The notes: generated by a model not told the origin, from the sequence alone. A DNA stretch of 64,000 nt from Pseudochryseolinea flava (GCF_003286915.1 NZ_QMFY01000015.1:92691-156690), one strand, 5' to 3'. Shown: positions 1 through 8,404, counted from the stretch's first letter. Numbers and translations are program-made.

Positions 1-680
1 ATCACGAGCATGATATATTTTACGTAGTCAGAAAATTGTTTGATCGCGAATTGATTATAGTACAAAAGCTTACCGTCGCGACATGCCAACAGGTGGAGTT
101 TGAATCGATCGACGTAAATGTATAACGGTTCGTCTTTTCGATTGCCAGCAAATTGCATCATGCCTTCGATTAGAGCCGCGGCTTGGTGTGTATAGATCGG
201 CGGGTTGTTAGGATAAACGCTGTCGAGCCAAAGTTTAAGGTCCTTGTTAATGGCGAAAATCGTAACCGCATGCGCGCGTTTATTGACGGTTGATAAGAAT
301 ACTTCTTTGTCGGGATCAACTTGGGCGTTGAAGCGGAGGTATTCTTCCATTGCTTCTTCGGCAAACAAAGCCTGTGGAACTTGAACGAACTTCAGGTTTT
401 TGATCGAGACTTTTATTTGTTTCCAGAAGCCTGCTTTCAGCAATGCGTGAGAGTCGAACAGTTGATCTAACATGTTCATCAACTCTTCGTGCGAGGTGAG
501 GTTGGGCAGAACGAAATCTTCGAGAAGCAGTATTTTATTATCGCTCGGGTCGACAACCAGAAGTTGGAAGTCGCGGGTGCCCAGTTGAATCAAGAGATGG
601 TAGTGATGCAGGAACTCTTCATCAAAACGTTCGTCCTTGATTTTCTTGATGAGCTTGTAGTTGAGCGAGGTTGTTTGCAA
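1..680 (-). CDS. DUF3822 family protein, C-terminus beyond left edge
   Basis: An open minus-strand frame runs from about 680 off the left edge (226 codons visible). The translation contains stretches such as LIKKIKDERFDEEFL, LGTRDFQLLVVDP, ALIEGMMQFAG and YVDRFKLHLLACRDGKLLYY, which I recognise as DUF3822, a Bacteroidota family with an actin/PilM-like fold and no established function; it often lies near coaD and rsmD. There is no ATG near the N-terminus. The best start is TTG at 678-680, which gives LQTTSLNYKLIKKIKDERF, the usual beginning of the family; an in-frame stop lies four codons upstream. The first ATG would lose about 70 conserved residues. Family assignment is from recall of its pattern; the start is inferred. 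Confidence 0.75.
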   Translation of the reverse strand, partial: MQTTSLNYKLIKKIKDERFDEEFLHHYHLLIQLGTRDFQLLVVDPSDNKILLLEDFVLPNLTSHEELMNMLDQLFDSHALLKAGFWKQIKVSIKNLKFVQVPQALFAEEAMEEYLRFNAQVDPDKEVFLSTVNKRAHAVTIFAINKDLKLWLDSVYPNNPPIYTHQAAALIEGMMQFAGNRKDEPLYIYVDRFKLHLLACRDGKLLYYNQFAIKQFSDYVKYIMLV

Positions 681-704
681 GACTTTTGATTAACGGTCCA
701 ATTG

Positions 705-712
705 CAATAATA
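705..712 (-). promoter_or_regulatory. Weak TAnnTTTG-like -7 box for the DUF3822 gene
   Basis: On the minus strand this reads TATTATTG, seven of eight matches to the Bacteroidota -7 consensus TAnnTTTG, 24 bp before the proposed TTG start. A heptamer array begins 7 bp further upstream. No clear -33 TTG is seen. Confidence 0.25.
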
Positions 713-719
713 AAAAATA

Positions 720-740
720 AAAGCCGAAAGCAGAAAGCGA
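720..740. repeat. Heptamer tandem array, unit AAAGCNN x3
   Basis: Three consecutive 7-bp units: AAAGCCG, AAAGCAG, AAAGCGA. It lies upstream of the DUF3822 start and 33 bp from the first dispersed GC-rich repeat. The same unit type recurs at 56893-56940. Confidence 0.7.
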
Positions 741-773
741 AGCGGGTAAAGCACTTTCTGGTGTTTGCGTGAG

Positions 774-867
774 CGATAGGAGCGGCACCCCGCAGTGGCG
801 GAGGGTGTGCTGTGGCACGAGGAGTATAGCGGATAGCGCGACCCCGAGTTTTCGAGGGGGCACGCCC
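774..867. repeat. Dispersed GC-rich repeat, copy 1
   Basis: About 94 bp sharing blocks with 37041-37131 and 38451-38535: a leading GATAGGAGCGGCAC, a small hairpin CGCAGTGGCG, then GAGTATAGCGGATAGCGCG and a terminal hairpin CCCCGAG / CGAGGGG. Bases outside these blocks vary between copies while stems are kept, which suggests a structured RNA or DNA element. It lies between the Nudix gene stop and the DUF3822 promoter region. I recall similar ATAGCGGATAGC sequences between genes of other Bacteroidota but cannot name the family. Confidence 0.75.
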
Positions 868-886
868 AATGGAAACGTAGCGAAAT

Positions 887-1354
887 TTATATCTTGTAGA
901 ACCCTTGGAGCTGGGAAAGGTCGGTAATGTTGCTGACGAGGCTGAAAATGCCGTGGCGTTCATCCTTTACAATGCGGAAGATTTCGTCGTTAGAAAGGAG
1001 GGCAACGGCCTGAATGATGTTGTATTCTGGATCGTGGCCTACGCCGATGGACCCTGATTTTACCGATACGTTGTAGAACAATTCGACGGCGTGTAGGGGC
1101 GGCTGAATGAATTCGACGCCAAAAGCAAATGAGCCGACATTGATGGTGAGGCCAGTTTCTTCAAGAAATTCTTTTTTTAGGGTTTCTTCGATGGAAAAAC
1201 CAAAATCGACACCGCCGCCGGGTGGCGCCCAAAAGTTGCCATTTTTTATGCCGGAATGATTGACCATCAGCATTTTACCCTCGTTGATCAAGAGCCCACA
1301 AGCACGGATTCGCACCTTGTTTCCGTATATTTTGTCGATTTCAGGGTCGGTCAT
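887..1354 (-). CDS. Nudix hydrolase
   Basis: A 155-residue protein with a Nudix box at about residues 47-69: GG at 46-48, then KEFLEETGL at 61-69, which carries the metal-binding glutamates E62, E65 and E66. The first glutamate of the consensus (position 53) is phenylalanine; this position is variable and the catalytic core is intact. Nudix enzymes hydrolyse nucleoside diphosphates linked to another group, using Mg2+; the substrate cannot be told from sequence. The length is that of a minimal single-domain member, probably cytoplasmic. It is monocistronic, with the DUF1573 gene divergent on its upstream side and a dispersed repeat just past its stop. Confidence 0.88.
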   Translation of the reverse strand: MTDPEIDKIYGNKVRIRACGLLINEGKMLMVNHSGIKNGNFWAPPGGGVDFGFSIEETLKKEFLEETGLTINVGSFAFGVEFIQPPLHAVELFYNVSVKSGSIGVGHDPEYNIIQAVALLSNDEIFRIVKDERHGIFSLVSNITDLSQLQGFYKI

Positions 1355-1447
1355 TGATCAGGTGCTTGGTTATGGCTTGATTTCTCGCGAATTCTGGTAG
1401 TTGTCAGAATTTTCGTTTTTCTGGCAATATACTTGCAGCGAGGTGCT

Positions 1448-1455
1448 TAAATTTG
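1448..1455 (+). promoter_or_regulatory. TAnnTTTG -7 box for DUF1573 gene
   Basis: TAAATTTG, a full match to the Bacteroidota -7 consensus, 16 bp before the ATG at 1472. A -33 TTG at the ideal spacing is not obvious. Confidence 0.5.
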
Positions 1456-1471
1456 TAAAAAATTTTCTGTT

Positions 1472-1879
1472 ATGAAGAAATATCTGTTTTTATTGTTTGT
1501 GATTGGACTATGCGCGCCGGCTTTTGCTCAACAGGCAAATCAGAAGGGTCCAGTGATCACATTTGAAAAGAAGACCTTCGATTTCGGTGACATCAAGCAA
1601 GGTGATAAAGTTGAACACACCTTTACGTTTACGAATACTGGTACAGAGCCTTTGATCATTACAAATGTTGAGGTGACTTGTGGTTGTACGACACCAAAAG
1701 GTTTTACGCGTGATCCGATAGCACCAGGCGGTAAAAGTGAAATCACCGTGGCCTTTAATAGTGCGGGCAAACTTGGACGTCAGAACAAAGTAGTAACGGT
1801 TGTGTCGAATGCCGTGAATGCTGGCGGAAATAAAATTTCATTCACAGCAAACGTGTTGGCTGGCGAAAGCGTGCAGTAG
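1472..1879 (+). CDS. DUF1573 domain protein, exported
   Basis: A 135-residue protein with a signal peptide (hydrophobic residues 4-17, cleavage near AFA-QQ at 19-20) and one DUF1573 domain. The family hallmarks are present: FDFGDIKQGDKVEHTFTFTN at about 36-55, then the conserved C70-G-C72-T motif. DUF1573 has an immunoglobulin-like (ASH/MSP-like) fold, is very common in Bacteroidota and has no assigned activity; it is probably periplasmic or surface-located. It stands alone with its own TAnnTTTG box and an intrinsic terminator, so it is a single-gene transcript. Confidence 0.88.
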   Translation: MKKYLFLLFVIGLCAPAFAQQANQKGPVITFEKKTFDFGDIKQGDKVEHTFTFTNTGTEPLIITNVEVTCGCTTPKGFTRDPIAPGGKSEITVAFNSAGKLGRQNKVVTVVSNAVNAGGNKISFTANVLAGESVQ

Positions 1880-1902
1880 CACTGTTTCGAAAGAGATTAT
1901 TA

Positions 1903-1938
1903 GGTCGTTAATCAAGGATTTGGTTAACGACCTTTTTA
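1903..1938 (+). terminator. Intrinsic terminator after DUF1573 gene
   Basis: Stem GGTCGTTAA (1903-1911) pairs with TTAACGACC (1924-1932) and is followed by TTTTTATTT. Confidence 0.85.
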
Positions 1939-1952
1939 TTTGGTAAGTGCGT

Positions 1953-2339
1953 CTATCGTTTGTTGGTGTTAAACAAGGATAGGAGCATAAGGAGCCACGC
2001 TACAATCAGCAGTAACCCTCCGATTGGTGTGATGAGTCCGAAGCCGCCGCCTATTTTTACAAAAGACATGGTGTAAAGACTGCCACTAAAACACACCACG
2101 CCGAGTACAAAGAATAGTGCTGCATAGCCAAGGCGATTGGCGTTAAAATTATTCATGAGGATACCTGTAGTGAGAAGCGCAAACACGTGAAAGAAGTGGT
2201 AGCGATTGGCGAGTTCGAACATTTCGGTGGTTTGATTTGCGGCGAGCTGTGCCTTAAATCCGTGGGCGCCAGAAGCCCCCAAGACAACAGCGGTTAACCC
2301 AAGTATTGCAGCGGCGGCGAGCGTGATTCGTTGATTCAT
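1953..2339 (-). CDS. DUF423 membrane protein
   Basis: A 128-residue, very hydrophobic protein with four predicted membrane segments (about 5-24, 45-63, 71-90, 98-120). It has the family signature GASGAHGFKAQL near residue 22 and FSGSLYTMSF near 84, as in the YgdD/DUF423 family of inner-membrane proteins of unknown function. It is 14 bp downstream of the YggS gene on the same strand and is probably co-transcribed with it. Confidence 0.85.
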   Translation of the reverse strand: MNQRITLAAAAILGLTAVVLGASGAHGFKAQLAANQTTEMFELANRYHFFHVFALLTTGILMNNFNANRLGYAALFFVLGVVCFSGSLYTMSFVKIGGGFGLITPIGGLLLIVAWLLMLLSLFNTNKR

Positions 2340-2353
2340 TCTATGCGTACTTT

Positions 2354-3025
2354 TTAATGATAATTACGTTCTCCAAATAAAGCGGTACCAATTCTAATCA
2401 TCGTACTTCCTTCTTCGATAGCAATTTTATAGTCGCCACTCATGCCCATGGAAAGTTCCTTCAAATCAACATTGGCTGGAAGCGATAGCGTTTTGAGGTC
2501 GTCGAAAATTTTTCTTAATGATTTGAATTCTCTTCGAACTTGATCGTGGTTGTCGGTGAATGTGGCCATGCCCATGAGTCCGTGAATTTTAATGTGCTTA
2601 TATTTTTCAAACGTTGGCTCAAGTAGGAGTGATCTGATTTCATCTGCTGAGAAACCAAACTTTGTTTCTTCTGTGGCGATGTGTACTTGTAAAAGGCAGG
2701 CGATAACGCGTTGTGCTTTGTTTGCTTGTTTGTTGATTTCGTCAAGAAGTTTTACGCTGTCGACGGCGTGAATCCAATGCACAAAGGGTGCGATGTATTT
2801 CACTTTATTGGATTGCAGATGGCCGATCATGTGCCATTGGATGTCTTTTGGAAGGGCTTCAAACTTAGGGACAAGTTCTTGCACCTTGTTTTCGCCAAAA
2901 ACGCGCTGTCCGGCATCGTACGCTTCTTGAATAGCGCTGATGGGTTGGGTCTTGCTTACCGCGATAAGGTTACAACGTTCGGGTAAGTTTTGGCGGAAAT
3001 TATTGATGTTATTCTTAATATTCAT
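2354..3025 (-). CDS. YggS/PLPBP family pyridoxal-phosphate-binding protein
   Basis: A 223-residue TIM-barrel protein of the YggS/PROSC family. Lys25 in AVSKTQ is the expected pyridoxal-5'-phosphate lysine. Other hallmarks are FGENKVQEL, WHMIGHLQSNK and, near the C-terminus, GMSGDYKIAIEEGSTMIRIG, whose S/T-rich loop holds the phosphate. The family has no proven catalytic activity and buffers free PLP and amino-acid homeostasis in the cytoplasm. It is the first gene of a two-gene transcript with DUF423 and has a TAGCTTTG box upstream. Confidence 0.92.
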   Translation of the reverse strand: MNIKNNINNFRQNLPERCNLIAVSKTQPISAIQEAYDAGQRVFGENKVQELVPKFEALPKDIQWHMIGHLQSNKVKYIAPFVHWIHAVDSVKLLDEINKQANKAQRVIACLLQVHIATEETKFGFSADEIRSLLLEPTFEKYKHIKIHGLMGMATFTDNHDQVRREFKSLRKIFDDLKTLSLPANVDLKELSMGMSGDYKIAIEEGSTMIRIGTALFGERNYH

Positions 3026-3051
3026 TCCTATTTTAGCCCCTTAAAATCCAC

Positions 3052-3059
3052 CAAAGCTA
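3052..3059 (-). promoter_or_regulatory. TAnnTTTG -7 box for yggS
   Basis: The minus strand reads TAGCTTTG, a full consensus match, 26 bp before the yggS ATG. No -33 TTG at ideal distance was found. Confidence 0.45.
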
Positions 3060-3066
3060 ATTGAAT

Positions 3067-4605
3067 ATGGCGATACTCGGAACATTGCTAAAAAAAGGGA
3101 TACGCATACGTGAGATGTTGGAGCAGGAGTATACCTCGCCATATGATCTGCAGAAGAAAGAGCTGAAAGAATTGTTGATTACCGCAGCGCAGACGGAGTT
3201 CGGCAAGCATTATAACTTCTCTGATATTCTTGGGAAGTTTCGCCGTGGCGACAAGGGTTTTTATAATCAGTTTAAGACGAATGTGCCGATCCATGCCTAT
3301 AACAAAATGTATAGCGATTGGTGGAACATGGCGTTGAAAGGAGAGAAGAATATCTGCTGGCCGGGGCGCGTAAAATATTTTGCGTTGAGTTCAGGTACAT
3401 CGGAAGCGTCGTCGAAATATATTCCGGTAACGAAGGATATGACGAAGGCAATTCAGAAGACAAGTATTCGTCAGATCTTAACGTTGTCAAAGTATGATCT
3501 TCCGCCGGAGATTTTTGAATCCGGGATTATGATGCTTGGCGGAAGTACACACTTAAATAAACGGGGTAGTTTCTTCGAAGGCGATTTAAGTGGTATTCAA
3601 GCGGCGCGTCTACCTTTTTGGTTTCAACATTTTTACAAGCCAGGAAAAAAAATCGCGAAGACGCGAAACTGGGATGCGAAGTTGGACGAGATTGCGGCGA
3701 AGTCGAAAGATTGGGATATCGGAATCATTGTCGGAGTTCCCGCGTGGATACAAATTTTGATGGAGAAGGTGGTGAAGTACCACGAGGTGAAGAACATTCA
3801 TGAAGTGTGGCCAAACTTGATGGTGTACGTTCATGGCGGTGTGTCTTTTGATCCATATCGAAAGGGATTTGAGAAGTTGTTGGGACGTCCAATACACTAC
3901 ATCGAAACCTATCTCGCATCAGAAGGATTTATTGCGTTTCAAGCTTATCCCAATCGCAGGTCGATGCGTTTGGTGTTGAACAATGGAATTTTTTATGAGT
4001 TCGTTCCATTCGATGAAAAGAACTTTGATGCCAATGGTGAGATCAGGCCAGATGCTGAAACATGTTTGATCGACGAAGTGGAAGAAGGAAAGGAGTATGC
4101 GATTCTATTGTCGAGCTGCGCGGGTGCATGGCGTTATTTGATTGGTGACGTTATTAAATTTACATCGCTGGAGGAGAGCGAGATTGTGATCACTGGCAGG
4201 ACGAAACACTTCCTGAGTTTATGCGGCGAACACCTTTCTGTTGATAATATGAACAAAGCGGTGGAGCTAGCAACGAACGACTTTAATATTAATATTCCTG
4301 AATTCACGGTTGCGGGTATTCCGCATGGCACTTTGTTCGCGCACCACTGGTACATCGGCACCGATGATCCTGTAGATGAGAAGGCTTTAAAGGAAAAAAT
4401 TGATTTTCACCTGAAGGCATTGAATGATGATTATGCTGTTGAAAGAAGCGCTGCCTTAAAAGAAGTGATTGTTGAAGTACTTCCGGTAAGAAGGTTTTAT
4501 GATTACATGGAATCGAAAGGGAAAGTTGGCGGTCAGAATAAATTTCCTCGCGTGATGAAGAGCGCACAGCTTAGCGATTGGAAGAGCTTCCTTGAAAAGA
4601 AATAA
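3067..4605 (+). CDS. GH3-like adenylate-forming enzyme
   Basis: About 512 residues. The sequence matches bacterial GH3 (auxin-responsive promoter) proteins: KYFALSSGTSEASSKYIP near the start is the AMP-binding loop, YLASEGFIAFQ and the later ITGRTKHFLSLCGEHLS are conserved GH3 blocks, and GGQNKFPRVM lies near the C-terminus. Plant members join amino acids to jasmonate or auxin through an acyl-adenylate; the bacterial substrate is unknown. An in-frame TTG lies two codons upstream (3061); I chose ATG 3067 because homologues begin MAIL. The LysE gene starts 2 bp after its stop, so the two are co-transcribed. Confidence 0.85.
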   Translation: MAILGTLLKKGIRIREMLEQEYTSPYDLQKKELKELLITAAQTEFGKHYNFSDILGKFRRGDKGFYNQFKTNVPIHAYNKMYSDWWNMALKGEKNICWPGRVKYFALSSGTSEASSKYIPVTKDMTKAIQKTSIRQILTLSKYDLPPEIFESGIMMLGGSTHLNKRGSFFEGDLSGIQAARLPFWFQHFYKPGKKIAKTRNWDAKLDEIAAKSKDWDIGIIVGVPAWIQILMEKVVKYHEVKNIHEVWPNLMVYVHGGVSFDPYRKGFEKLLGRPIHYIETYLASEGFIAFQAYPNRRSMRLVLNNGIFYEFVPFDEKNFDANGEIRPDAETCLIDEVEEGKEYAILLSSCAGAWRYLIGDVIKFTSLEESEIVITGRTKHFLSLCGEHLSVDNMNKAVELATNDFNINIPEFTVAGIPHGTLFAHHWYIGTDDPVDEKALKEKIDFHLKALNDDYAVERSAALKEVIVEVLPVRRFYDYMESKGKVGGQNKFPRVMKSAQLSDWKSFLEKK

Positions 4606-4607
4606 GG

Positions 4608-5228
4608 ATGGACATTATTTCAAAAGGCGTTGTATCAGGTTTGGTATTGGCCCTTATGATCGGGCCTGTCTTCTTTACCATTATTCAGACAAGCATTGAG
4701 CGCGGCTTTTCAAATGGCGTATTCGTTGCCATTGGTGTATCGGTAAGTGATGCCATGTACATTCTAATCTCCTACTTCGGATTAACACAGTTTTTGAGTC
4801 AGCCTGATGTTCGTCTTTATATGGCGTACGTTGGCGGAGCCGTGTTGATGGCTTTTGGTCTTTACTATTTGTTTGTGAAAAGTCGAAAGCTAGGGAAAAC
4901 AGATTATGGGAGCTTGCCGGCGAAAAGTTGGCGACGTTTAGCGGTGAAAGGTTTTATCATTAATGGTCTTACACCAACAGTATTTTTCTTTTGGCTGGGT
5001 GTGGTTAGCGTGGCCACAACAGAATTTGGATATCGAACCAATGCGCAAGCGCTAACATACTTTGCAACGATTGTGGGTACTGTCTTTATCACCGACGTGA
5101 TCAAAGCGAAGCTTGCAGACAAACTTCGTGTGGTGATGACGCCGCGATTTATTCAGGTGATGAACATCGTGTTGGGTGTCGTGCTTGTGGTGTTTGCGGG
5201 CAAGCTAATTCTCTATCCTGAGATTTGA
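4608..5228 (+). CDS. LysE/RhtB family amino-acid exporter
   Basis: A 206-residue membrane protein with about six hydrophobic segments. The N-terminal half shows the LysE-family pattern GLVLALMIGPVFFTIIQTSIERGF, followed by VSDAMYILISYFG. Such proteins export amino acids or related small molecules across the inner membrane; the substrate cannot be told. It follows the GH3-like gene by 2 bp. Since plant GH3 enzymes make amino-acid conjugates, a linked role in making and exporting a conjugate is conceivable, but this is inference. Confidence 0.85.
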   Translation: MDIISKGVVSGLVLALMIGPVFFTIIQTSIERGFSNGVFVAIGVSVSDAMYILISYFGLTQFLSQPDVRLYMAYVGGAVLMAFGLYYLFVKSRKLGKTDYGSLPAKSWRRLAVKGFIINGLTPTVFFFWLGVVSVATTEFGYRTNAQALTYFATIVGTVFITDVIKAKLADKLRVVMTPRFIQVMNIVLGVVLVVFAGKLILYPEI

Positions 5229-5265
5229 GTTAGCATTTACTACATGCATTCAAGGATCTTATGAT

Positions 5266-5358
5266 ATGGATGAAATGGAAGATGATTACGGTTTGCTTTC
5301 TCGCGATAACGGTGAGTCGTTTCTGAACGATACAATGGTCATCAAAAAAGCCGGTTAA
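5266..5358 (+). CDS. Possible small acidic ORF (30 aa), doubtful
   Basis: ATG at 5266 to TAA at 5358 encodes 30 residues rich in Asp/Glu (begins MDEMEDDYGLLSRDNGE). AAGGA lies 9-14 bp upstream. It fills the otherwise empty 126-bp gap between the lysE-like and BatA-like genes and overlaps the latter's stop by 4 bp on the other strand. No homologue is recognised; it may be chance. Confidence 0.18.
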   Translation: MDEMEDDYGLLSRDNGESFLNDTMVIKKAG

Positions 5359-6398
5359 TCTTGCAATACGTTGCTTATAAATGTGCTCTTCAATAACAGC
5401 CACAGCAAGAAAAAAGCAATGGCCCATTGCAGGTAGATTGTGTAGAAGTCGGAAGTGTTTTTGAACCGCGTTTCTTTGATCTCTGCTTTTTCATATTGAT
5501 CGATTTTGGCAAACACTTGCGACAGTGCGCGGTTATCGGTTACACGAAAGAATTCGCCTCCACCAATGCTGGCCATTTTGCGCATGGTTGTTTCATCTAC
5601 AGTGTTGTCGTAGTACACTGGCCTTCCAAAGAAATCTTTCCCCATGGGCACACGTCCTTCTTTTCCAACAATAATAGAATAGATTTTAATGCCGTATGCA
5701 GACGCCAATTCTGCCGCCGTGACAGGATCAATATTGCCCGCGTTGCTGTCGCCGTCGCTAAGGAGAATACAGACTTTTGATTTCGCTTCCGATTCACGCA
5801 TACGATTGGTAACTACCGCCATCGCGCTCCCAATGGCCGTTCCTTTCGCATCGATCATTTCGAAGTTGATGTCTTTGAGATAGTTTTTCAGTAGATCATA
5901 GTCTGTGGTGAGCGGTGCGAGCGAAAATGCATCGCCGGAGAAAACGACAAGTCCGATGCGATCTTGGATTCTACCTTCAATAAATTTCTTAGCAACCTCT
6001 TTGGCTGATTCCAAGCGATTCGGACGGAAGTCTTCCATCATCATGGATTCAGAAACGTCCATGGCAATCATGATGTCGATACCTTCTGCCCACTGCTCTA
6101 CTTTTTCGTTGCTATGTTGAGGACGCGCAAGACAAACGATGATCAAAGCCGCGGTGATCATTAACAGTAATTCTGGTATGAGCGCGAGTAGAATAATGGG
6201 TGAGAGTTTTAGATCGCGACGTACTACAGCGATAGGCACTTTTTGATCGTTGAAATATTGTAAGACGTGGCGAATGACAAAGACCACAGGCACTGCAAGG
6301 AGAAGATATAAAATCCATGGTGTCTCCCAGTTGTAAGCCTTCAAGGTTGAAGGTTCGAACCATTCCAGTGAATACCAGGGTGTAAGATCCTTATCCAT
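5355..6398 (-). CDS. BatA-like membrane protein with von Willebrand A domain
   Basis: A 347-residue protein with membrane segments at about 30-48 and 68-90, a cytoplasm-distal VWA domain (about 107-300) and a C-terminal membrane segment (about 322-342). The metal-ion-dependent adhesion site is complete: D114-x-S116-x-S118, Thr in KGTAIG near 187 and D215-G-D217. These features match BatA of the Bacteroides aerotolerance operon and related MoxR-associated VWA proteins. It is the last gene of a three-gene unit with the BatD-like gene (8-bp overlap) and DUF58. BatB, BatC and MoxR genes are not adjacent. Confidence 0.88.
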   Translation of the reverse strand: MDKDLTPWYSLEWFEPSTLKAYNWETPWILYLLLAVPVVFVIRHVLQYFNDQKVPIAVVRRDLKLSPIILLALIPELLLMITAALIIVCLARPQHSNEKVEQWAEGIDIMIAMDVSESMMMEDFRPNRLESAKEVAKKFIEGRIQDRIGLVVFSGDAFSLAPLTTDYDLLKNYLKDINFEMIDAKGTAIGSAMAVVTNRMRESEAKSKVCILLSDGDSNAGNIDPVTAAELASAYGIKIYSIIVGKEGRVPMGKDFFGRPVYYDNTVDETTMRKMASIGGGEFFRVTDNRALSQVFAKIDQYEKAEIKETRFKNTSDFYTIYLQWAIAFFLLWLLLKSTFISNVLQD

Positions 6399-7299
6399 GC
6401 TTCACTTCCTCCAATTTCTTGTTGAATCTGTTTTGCGCGAAAGTTTTTAAGCTCTCGAATAGCACAGTAGTCTGCGTGTTATGTCCATAGATCGCTTCGT
6501 CGATTCCGTGTAAAGTTTTTCCAAGCTGATCATCTTTCTGGATGCGTTGAATCTCACGGCTCGTAAGTTTAGTGTATGGAAGGCGCTCGAGCTGTTCCAG
6601 GTATCGCTTCCAATACACTAAGGTGGCTTCTGTTGAAAGCGGCGAATACTGTTTTTGTAAGCCTGATATATTTGAATCGAATCCCACCAGGAATGCCTGA
6701 TGCGCTTTCATCATGCGTTTGATCTTGAAATGTTTTCGAACAGGCTTTCCAAAGAAGAACCAACCGAGGGCGACTAATACGAGTGTAATACCGACAACAA
6801 AAATCAGTAATGGGTAGTTGAATAGTTTATCCGTAGGTTGATAGGTGGCTTGATGTTTCAAGTCTAACCGTGCAATAGAGACGGTGTCGACGTTGGGCGT
6901 TGTCAACGTTAGTTTGATACTGTCGATATTCGAAACGTGCAGCGTACAATCGTTGGGGTTAATTTGAAATATTGGGAGGCTTAAGGTTTGGATTGGGTCG
7001 ATGCTAAATGAAGCGAGATGATATACAACGCTATCGTAGCTGATGTCATTTTTTGTTTCTGTATCGAAGTACTCTTTGCTTCGAAATTCCAAAGAGGCGA
7101 AATCAAAAGTCGAGTCAGGAAAGAGTATGTTTATCTTGCTTGGATAACGTGCGGCAAGGTAGAAGCGCGCGGGTTCTCCCACTTTAATGCTGTCTTCAAA
7201 AAATCCACCTGTCACTTTAATTTCTTGGCAGAAGCTTTCTGAAAAAACGAGTAGGAATGGAAGGAGAAAGAGTCCTTTAATTTTCGTCAGCCGCATCAT
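6391..7299 (-). CDS. BatD-like single-pass membrane protein of the DUF58/BatA operon
   Basis: A 302-residue protein: signal peptide (about 1-24, ending SFC-QE), an exported beta-rich part (25-155) containing VTGGFFEDSIKVGEPARF as in BatD/oxygen-tolerance proteins, one membrane segment (about 162-185) and a basic, helical cytoplasmic tail. This layout is typical of the gene between DUF58 and BatA in Bacteroidota. Its role is presumed to be a periplasmic partner of the VWA protein; no enzymatic residues are seen. It overlaps DUF58 by 4 bp and BatA by 8 bp, which indicates translational coupling. Confidence 0.75.
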   Translation of the reverse strand: MMRLTKIKGLFLLPFLLVFSESFCQEIKVTGGFFEDSIKVGEPARFYLAARYPSKINILFPDSTFDFASLEFRSKEYFDTETKNDISYDSVVYHLASFSIDPIQTLSLPIFQINPNDCTLHVSNIDSIKLTLTTPNVDTVSIARLDLKHQATYQPTDKLFNYPLLIFVVGITLVLVALGWFFFGKPVRKHFKIKRMMKAHQAFLVGFDSNISGLQKQYSPLSTEATLVYWKRYLEQLERLPYTKLTSREIQRIQKDDQLGKTLHGIDEAIYGHNTQTTVLFESLKTFAQNRFNKKLEEVKHG

Positions 7300-8174
7300 G
7301 ATGTTTTCATCGATTTGTTTCTGACTTTGAAAAGACGAAGGAGTTTCGGCACATAATCTTCATCGGTATCTAAAGAAATAAAGTTGATCTCATGCTTTCT
7401 CGATAATTGCGTGAGGTAGTCCTGACGTTGTCGATGGTGTAAGCCTACGTTATTTCGAAACTCGCCAAAGGAAGTATTCACCCAAACAGTTTTTTTAGTT
7501 TCCTTGTCAATCACAGGAATGATGCCCAGTCGCGGTAAATCAGTTTCGCGTTTATCGCTGATGTGAATTACAACAAGGTCGTGTCGTTGTGCCAGTGCTT
7601 TAAGGTTATGTTCGTACCCTTCGTCAATAAAGTCTGAAATGAGAATGACGACACTTCTTCTGCGGATGGCGTTTAGTGCAAAGGCCATCGCTTTTGTCAG
7701 GTTTGTACCTGTTGACGTAGGCTTCAGAGACGTTAGCGTACTAATGATCTCGTATGCTTGAGAATGACCTTTCGTTGGTTTGATGTAACGTTCGCGGATG
7801 TCGGAGTAGCAGATTAGTCCAACGTGACTTGACTCTTTCACGGCAGCGAGGGACAATACACCGCAGATTTCTTTGCCAATATCAACTTTTGTTTTTCCGG
7901 GAGCGCCGATATCTTTTGATGCGGATACGTCAAGGATAAAAAATACGGTTTGCTCCTTTTCTTCGCGAAAAGTTTTCACGTACATGCCGTGGCCTTTTGC
8001 CGATACGTTCCAGTCGATGGTGCGAATGTCGTCGCCATACTGGTAGGGGCGTACGTCATCAAATTCCAATCCTGTACCTTTAAAAACCGAATGGAAGTCA
8101 CCTTGCATTTGGCTGTTAATCGCCTTGCGGATTTGGATCTCGTATTTTCGAAGCTTCTTTAGTAACTCTTTCAT
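7296..8174 (-). CDS. DUF58 domain protein
   Basis: A 292-residue soluble protein. The DUF58 signature is at about 41-60: VRPYQYGDDIRTIDWNVSAK, followed by a VWA-like fold with DVSASKD near residue 100. DUF58 proteins accompany MoxR AAA+ ATPases and VWA proteins and are thought to work with them in assembly or maturation of other proteins. Here it heads the operon DUF58 / BatD-like / BatA, yet no MoxR gene lies upstream: the next gene, DUF4296, is divergent. The partner ATPase must be elsewhere or outside the window. Confidence 0.9.
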   Translation of the reverse strand: MKELLKKLRKYEIQIRKAINSQMQGDFHSVFKGTGLEFDDVRPYQYGDDIRTIDWNVSAKGHGMYVKTFREEKEQTVFFILDVSASKDIGAPGKTKVDIGKEICGVLSLAAVKESSHVGLICYSDIRERYIKPTKGHSQAYEIISTLTSLKPTSTGTNLTKAMAFALNAIRRRSVVILISDFIDEGYEHNLKALAQRHDLVVIHISDKRETDLPRLGIIPVIDKETKKTVWVNTSFGEFRNNVGLHHRQRQDYLTQLSRKHEINFISLDTDEDYVPKLLRLFKVRNKSMKTS

Positions 8175-8404
8175 TGCTCCTTAACTTTTTTTCCGCCGTT
8201 CGACAGCAGCTTGGGTTAAGTTGATTGACACTGGCCAAATTATTGTTTGATGGACAGCGTTTCTGATGTGACACTCCTGTTAGAGAGTACCTCAACATCC
8301 AAAAATATAACAATTATGATTATTTTGCCCACCCTTTGCAGTGGAGGACCGACAAAAGTGAGATGAGGTTGATACACCCTGTAAATGGTAGATTAGAACG
8401 AGCG

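Noticed and set aside
622..963. 113-codon minus-strand frame
   Set aside because: It spans the end of the Nudix gene, dispersed repeat copy 1, the AAAGCNN array and the start of the DUF3822 gene in another frame.
8116..8313. 65-codon minus-strand frame upstream of DUF58
   Set aside because: Overlaps the DUF58 start out of frame and shows no motif.
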